From Pseudarthrobacter sp. ATCC 49987 (GTDB lineage: Bacteria > Actinomycetota > Actinomycetes > Actinomycetales > Micrococcaceae), in assembly GCF_009928425.1 (NCBI RefSeq), contig NZ_JAABNS010000001.1, positions 4,105,728 through 4,169,727 on the forward strand: 64,000 nt of DNA, written 5' to 3'. A program made the position numbers and the translations under genes. Positions 61,832 through 64,000 of this stretch are shown here, one piece after another. The notes beneath the pieces were generated by a model that was given only the letters and a program-made list of their open reading frames with translations, did not search any database and had not been told where the DNA came from. Each line of letters opens with the position of its first letter. The first letter of the stretch is position 1.

Positions 61832-62755
61832 CTAGCGGCGCAGGTAGCTGAGGTCGAAGATGAGCCGGCCCGCCTCGTGCGCCTTGTTCTCGAAACTCGT
61901 CAGGATCCGGCCGTCGAACCGCGGGGCCCAGCCGCCTGTCTCATCGATGCCCTCGTTGGGTCCGGTGTGTTCCGTGCTCACGGGTGCGCGGCCCTCCTTG
62001 ACGGGGGCCCCGCCCACGAGGGACTCGACGCCGGATTCCCACACTTGGGTGAGCGGGCTCTCCGCGCCGCTGCGCTCGCCGTCGTGCAGGTTCTCGAAGT
62101 CGGGGGAGCCGGCCATGACCTCGCGCACGTGGACGGCGTAGTTGGACCAGTCCGTCGCGATCCGCCAAAGGCCGCCAGGCTTGAGCGCCCGCGCGGCGAG
62201 CTCGGCGAACGCCGGCTGGATGAGGCGGCGCTTGTGGTGCCGGGACTTGTGCCACGGGTCCGGGAAGAAGACCCACAGTTCCGTGACGGAAGCCGCTGGC
62301 AGCATGGTGGCCAGCACCTCGGGGGCGTTCGCCTCCACAACGCGGACGTTGCTGAGGCCGCGGCTGTTGATTTTGATCAGCGTGTTGGCCAGTCCCGGCG
62401 TATAGACCTCCACGGCAAGGAAGTCCTTGTCCGGGTTCTCCTCGGCCGCGTGGCACACGGCATCGCCGAGCCCCGAGCCGATCTCCACGATCAGGGGGGC
62501 CTTGCGGCCGAATTCGGCTTCGGCGTCGAAGACGTAGTCCGGGTGTACGGAGGTGTTGGCGATGTGGCGGGGGACGTCGACGGCCCATCGGTCAGAATGT
62601 TCCTCCCACGCCACCTGCCGGCGCCCCTGCAGGCGGGTGCCGCGGCGCACAAAGCTGACCGGCCGGCCGCCATAGGTGCCGAAGGAGGCCTGGCTGCCGG
62701 GGGTCACCGGGCGCGGTGTCTGCGGCGACTCGGGGGATTCTGGGGATTCACTCAT
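61832..62755 (-). CDS. trmB: tRNA (guanine-N7)-methyltransferase TrmB
   Basis: This 307-residue enzyme methylates G46 of tRNA with SAM. Motif I is LIVEIGSGLGDAV, the acidic residue is in FLAVEVYTPG, and the TrmB-specific FFPDPWHKSRHHKRRLIQP and the ATDWSNYAVHV segment are present. An acidic Pro/Ser-rich N-terminal extension of about 20 residues is unconserved. ATG 62755 is the likely start, preceded directly by GGAAGGG. Confidence 0.95.
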   Translation of the reverse strand: MSESPESPESPQTPRPVTPGSQASFGTYGGRPVSFVRRGTRLQGRRQVAWEEHSDRWAVDVPRHIANTSVHPDYVFDAEAEFGRKAPLIVEIGSGLGDAVCHAAEENPDKDFLAVEVYTPGLANTLIKINSRGLSNVRVVEANAPEVLATMLPAASVTELWVFFPDPWHKSRHHKRRLIQPAFAELAARALKPGGLWRIATDWSNYAVHVREVMAGSPDFENLHDGERSGAESPLTQVWESGVESLVGGAPVKEGRAPVSTEHTGPNEGIDETGGWAPRFDGRILTSFENKAHEAGRLIFDLSYLRR

Positions 62756-62851
62756 CCCTTCCAGAATAGTGGAGTTCCGGTGTAGGCCCGGGTCGGCAGG
62801 ATTGGCCGGAAGCGCTCTGTTGACACCGCGGGCGGCACCGAGCCTGCCAGA

Positions 62852-64000
62852 ATGGGGTCCGTGACTGTACCGAAAAGCCCCCAGGACTCCACCGTCAGCG
62901 GCCTCAAGACCGGGGACCGTCGGGTCTTGCTGGTGGACGCCGAGATCGACGACGTACCCGCGGCGGACCCCACCCGGGTCGGCAGCCGCCGCACCCTGGC
63001 CTACCTGGGCGTGTGCCTGGTCCTGATCGGCCTGAACCTCCGTACTGTCTTCTCCAGCTTCGCCGCGGTACTGCCGGAAGTGACGGCCGACGCCGGGCTG
63101 CCGGGCTGGGCCGTCGTCGTCCTGACCACCGTGCCCGTGACGCTGCTGGGGGTCTTCGCCCCGCTGGCTCCCGTTCTGGCCCGCCGCTTCGGGGCCGAGC
63201 GGGTGCTGCTGGGCGCCATGGCGGTGCTCACCGCCGGGCTGCTGCTGCGGCCCCTGGAGGCCGGAGCCGCCGGGCACCTTCCCGCTCTGCTGGCCGGGAC
63301 GGCGGCCTGCGGCGCCGCAATCTCGCTGTGCAACGTGCTGCTGCCCGGCCTGGTGAAGCGTGACTTCCCGCACCGGCTCGGGCTGATGGGCGGCCTCTAC
63401 ACCACGGCGATCTGCGCCTCAGCGGCCCTTGGCGCCGGTTTCACCTACCCCGTCTTCAGCGCGACGGGGGAGTGGACCGCAGCGCTGTGGTTCTGGGCGC
63501 TGCCCGCCGGCGTCGTACTTCTGCTGTTCCTGCCGCTGGCCATCAGGCAGCGCCACGGCCGGCACCAGAGCGCGCACGGCGGCGTGAATGTGTGGCGCTC
63601 GGCGGTCGCGTGGCAGGTGACCATCTTTATGGTGCTGCAGGCGATGATGTCCTTCAGCGTTTTCGCCTGGCTGGCTCCGATCCTGCGCGAACGCGGGGTG
63701 GACGGCGGCACGGCCGGAGTGATCGTCTCCGTCTCGATCGTGCTGCAGATGCTGGGGTCCTTGTTCGCCCCGGCGCTTGCCACCCGGTTCCGGGACCAGC
63801 GCGCGATCAACACCGTGGTGGCGCTCATGACCGGTGGCGGCTTCGCACTGAGCATCTTCGGCCCGCTCGAGTTGATCTGGTTGTGGACCGGGCTGCTGGG
63901 ATTGGGTCAAGGCAGCCTGACCGCCGTCGCGCTCACCATGATCATGGTCCGCACCCGTGACGGCCACACCGCGGCGCACCTGTCAGGCATGATGCAGGGA
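62852..64000 (+). CDS. MFS transporter, CynX/NimT type (3' truncated by window)
   Basis: The frame stays open to the window end, giving 383 residues. After a ~45-residue soluble N-terminus, about ten helices follow, starting AYLGVCLVLIGLNLRTVFSS, with GFTYPVFSATGEWTAALWFW and TVVALMTGGGFALSIFG. This helix pattern and the LNLRT start of helix 1 fit the cyanate/nitroimidazole (CynX/NimT) family. ATG 62852 or GTG 62861 may be the start; both have weak ribosome sites. Confidence 0.85.
   Translation, partial: MGSVTVPKSPQDSTVSGLKTGDRRVLLVDAEIDDVPAADPTRVGSRRTLAYLGVCLVLIGLNLRTVFSSFAAVLPEVTADAGLPGWAVVVLTTVPVTLLGVFAPLAPVLARRFGAERVLLGAMAVLTAGLLLRPLEAGAAGHLPALLAGTAACGAAISLCNVLLPGLVKRDFPHRLGLMGGLYTTAICASAALGAGFTYPVFSATGEWTAALWFWALPAGVVLLLFLPLAIRQRHGRHQSAHGGVNVWRSAVAWQVTIFMVLQAMMSFSVFAWLAPILRERGVDGGTAGVIVSVSIVLQMLGSLFAPALATRFRDQRAINTVVALMTGGGFALSIFGPLELIWLWTGLLGLGQGSLTAVALTMIMVRTRDGHTAAHLSGMMQG

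Overview
The window reads as chromosomal DNA of a high-GC actinobacterium, most likely Arthrobacter or a close relative in the Micrococcaceae. Supporting signs are the dnaK-grpE-dnaJ-hspR cluster with HAIR operators, a copper amine oxidase of the Arthrobacter globiformis phenylethylamine oxidase type, a homoprotocatechuate 2,3-dioxygenase of the Brevibacterium fuscum type, ECF-type promoters and frequent GTG/TTG starts. I see no tRNA, rRNA, CRISPR array, transposase or prophage. Long open frames antisense to real genes are common and are treated as GC artefacts. All family names come from reading the translated sequence; no database search was run.

Layout. (1) 1-1035: end of an MFS transporter plus an NTF2-like protein. 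(2) 1151-7896: a six-gene catabolic operon (SDR, amidohydrolase, glutaryl-CoA-dehydrogenase-like flavoprotein, MaoC hydratase, MHS permease, acyl-CoA ligase) behind a promoter with a palindrome over its -35 box. (3) 7917-16710: LysE exporter, PKD lipoprotein, methyltransferase, APC permease, a MarR/MMPL divergent pair and a TetR/SDR divergent pair, several with clear dyad operators. (4) 16817-21563: an acidic repeat protein, then dnaK-grpE-dnaJ-hspR with two HAIR sites around the promoter. (5) 21622-24818: four secreted proteins, three with SipW/TasA-type signal peptides. (6) 25806-42609: aromatic amine and homoprotocatechuate catabolism, described below. (7) 43070-48527: SWIM/SNF2 ATPase, a DUF3846-like protein, a small basic protein and a DMP19-like acidic protein around an AT-rich stretch. 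(8) 48577-50489: lipoprotein, ECF sigma factor and anti-sigma factor, with matching divergent promoters. (9) 50718-59397: flavin reductase, two flavin monooxygenase-type enzymes and an oligopeptide-type ABC transporter behind a SAM-I (S-box) riboswitch. (10) 59608-64000: nagA, a DUF1206 protein, trmB and the start of a CynX-type MFS transporter.

How the genes work together. Region 6 can be read as one route. Phenylethylamine or tyramine is taken up (APC permease), oxidised to the aldehyde (copper amine oxidase) and then to the arylacetate (aldehyde dehydrogenase). A single-component flavin hydroxylase may make homoprotocatechuate, which HpaD, HpaE, a FAH-RraA fusion, HpaH and HpaI would take to pyruvate and a C4 product. 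AraC, TetR and GntR regulators sit next to their likely targets. No two-component HpaBC hydroxylase and no separate HpaF isomerase are present, and a prephenate dehydratase of alphaproteobacterial look lies inside the cluster. Region 9 looks like an organosulfur scavenging operon, inferred from the riboswitch and enzyme families; its substrate is unknown.
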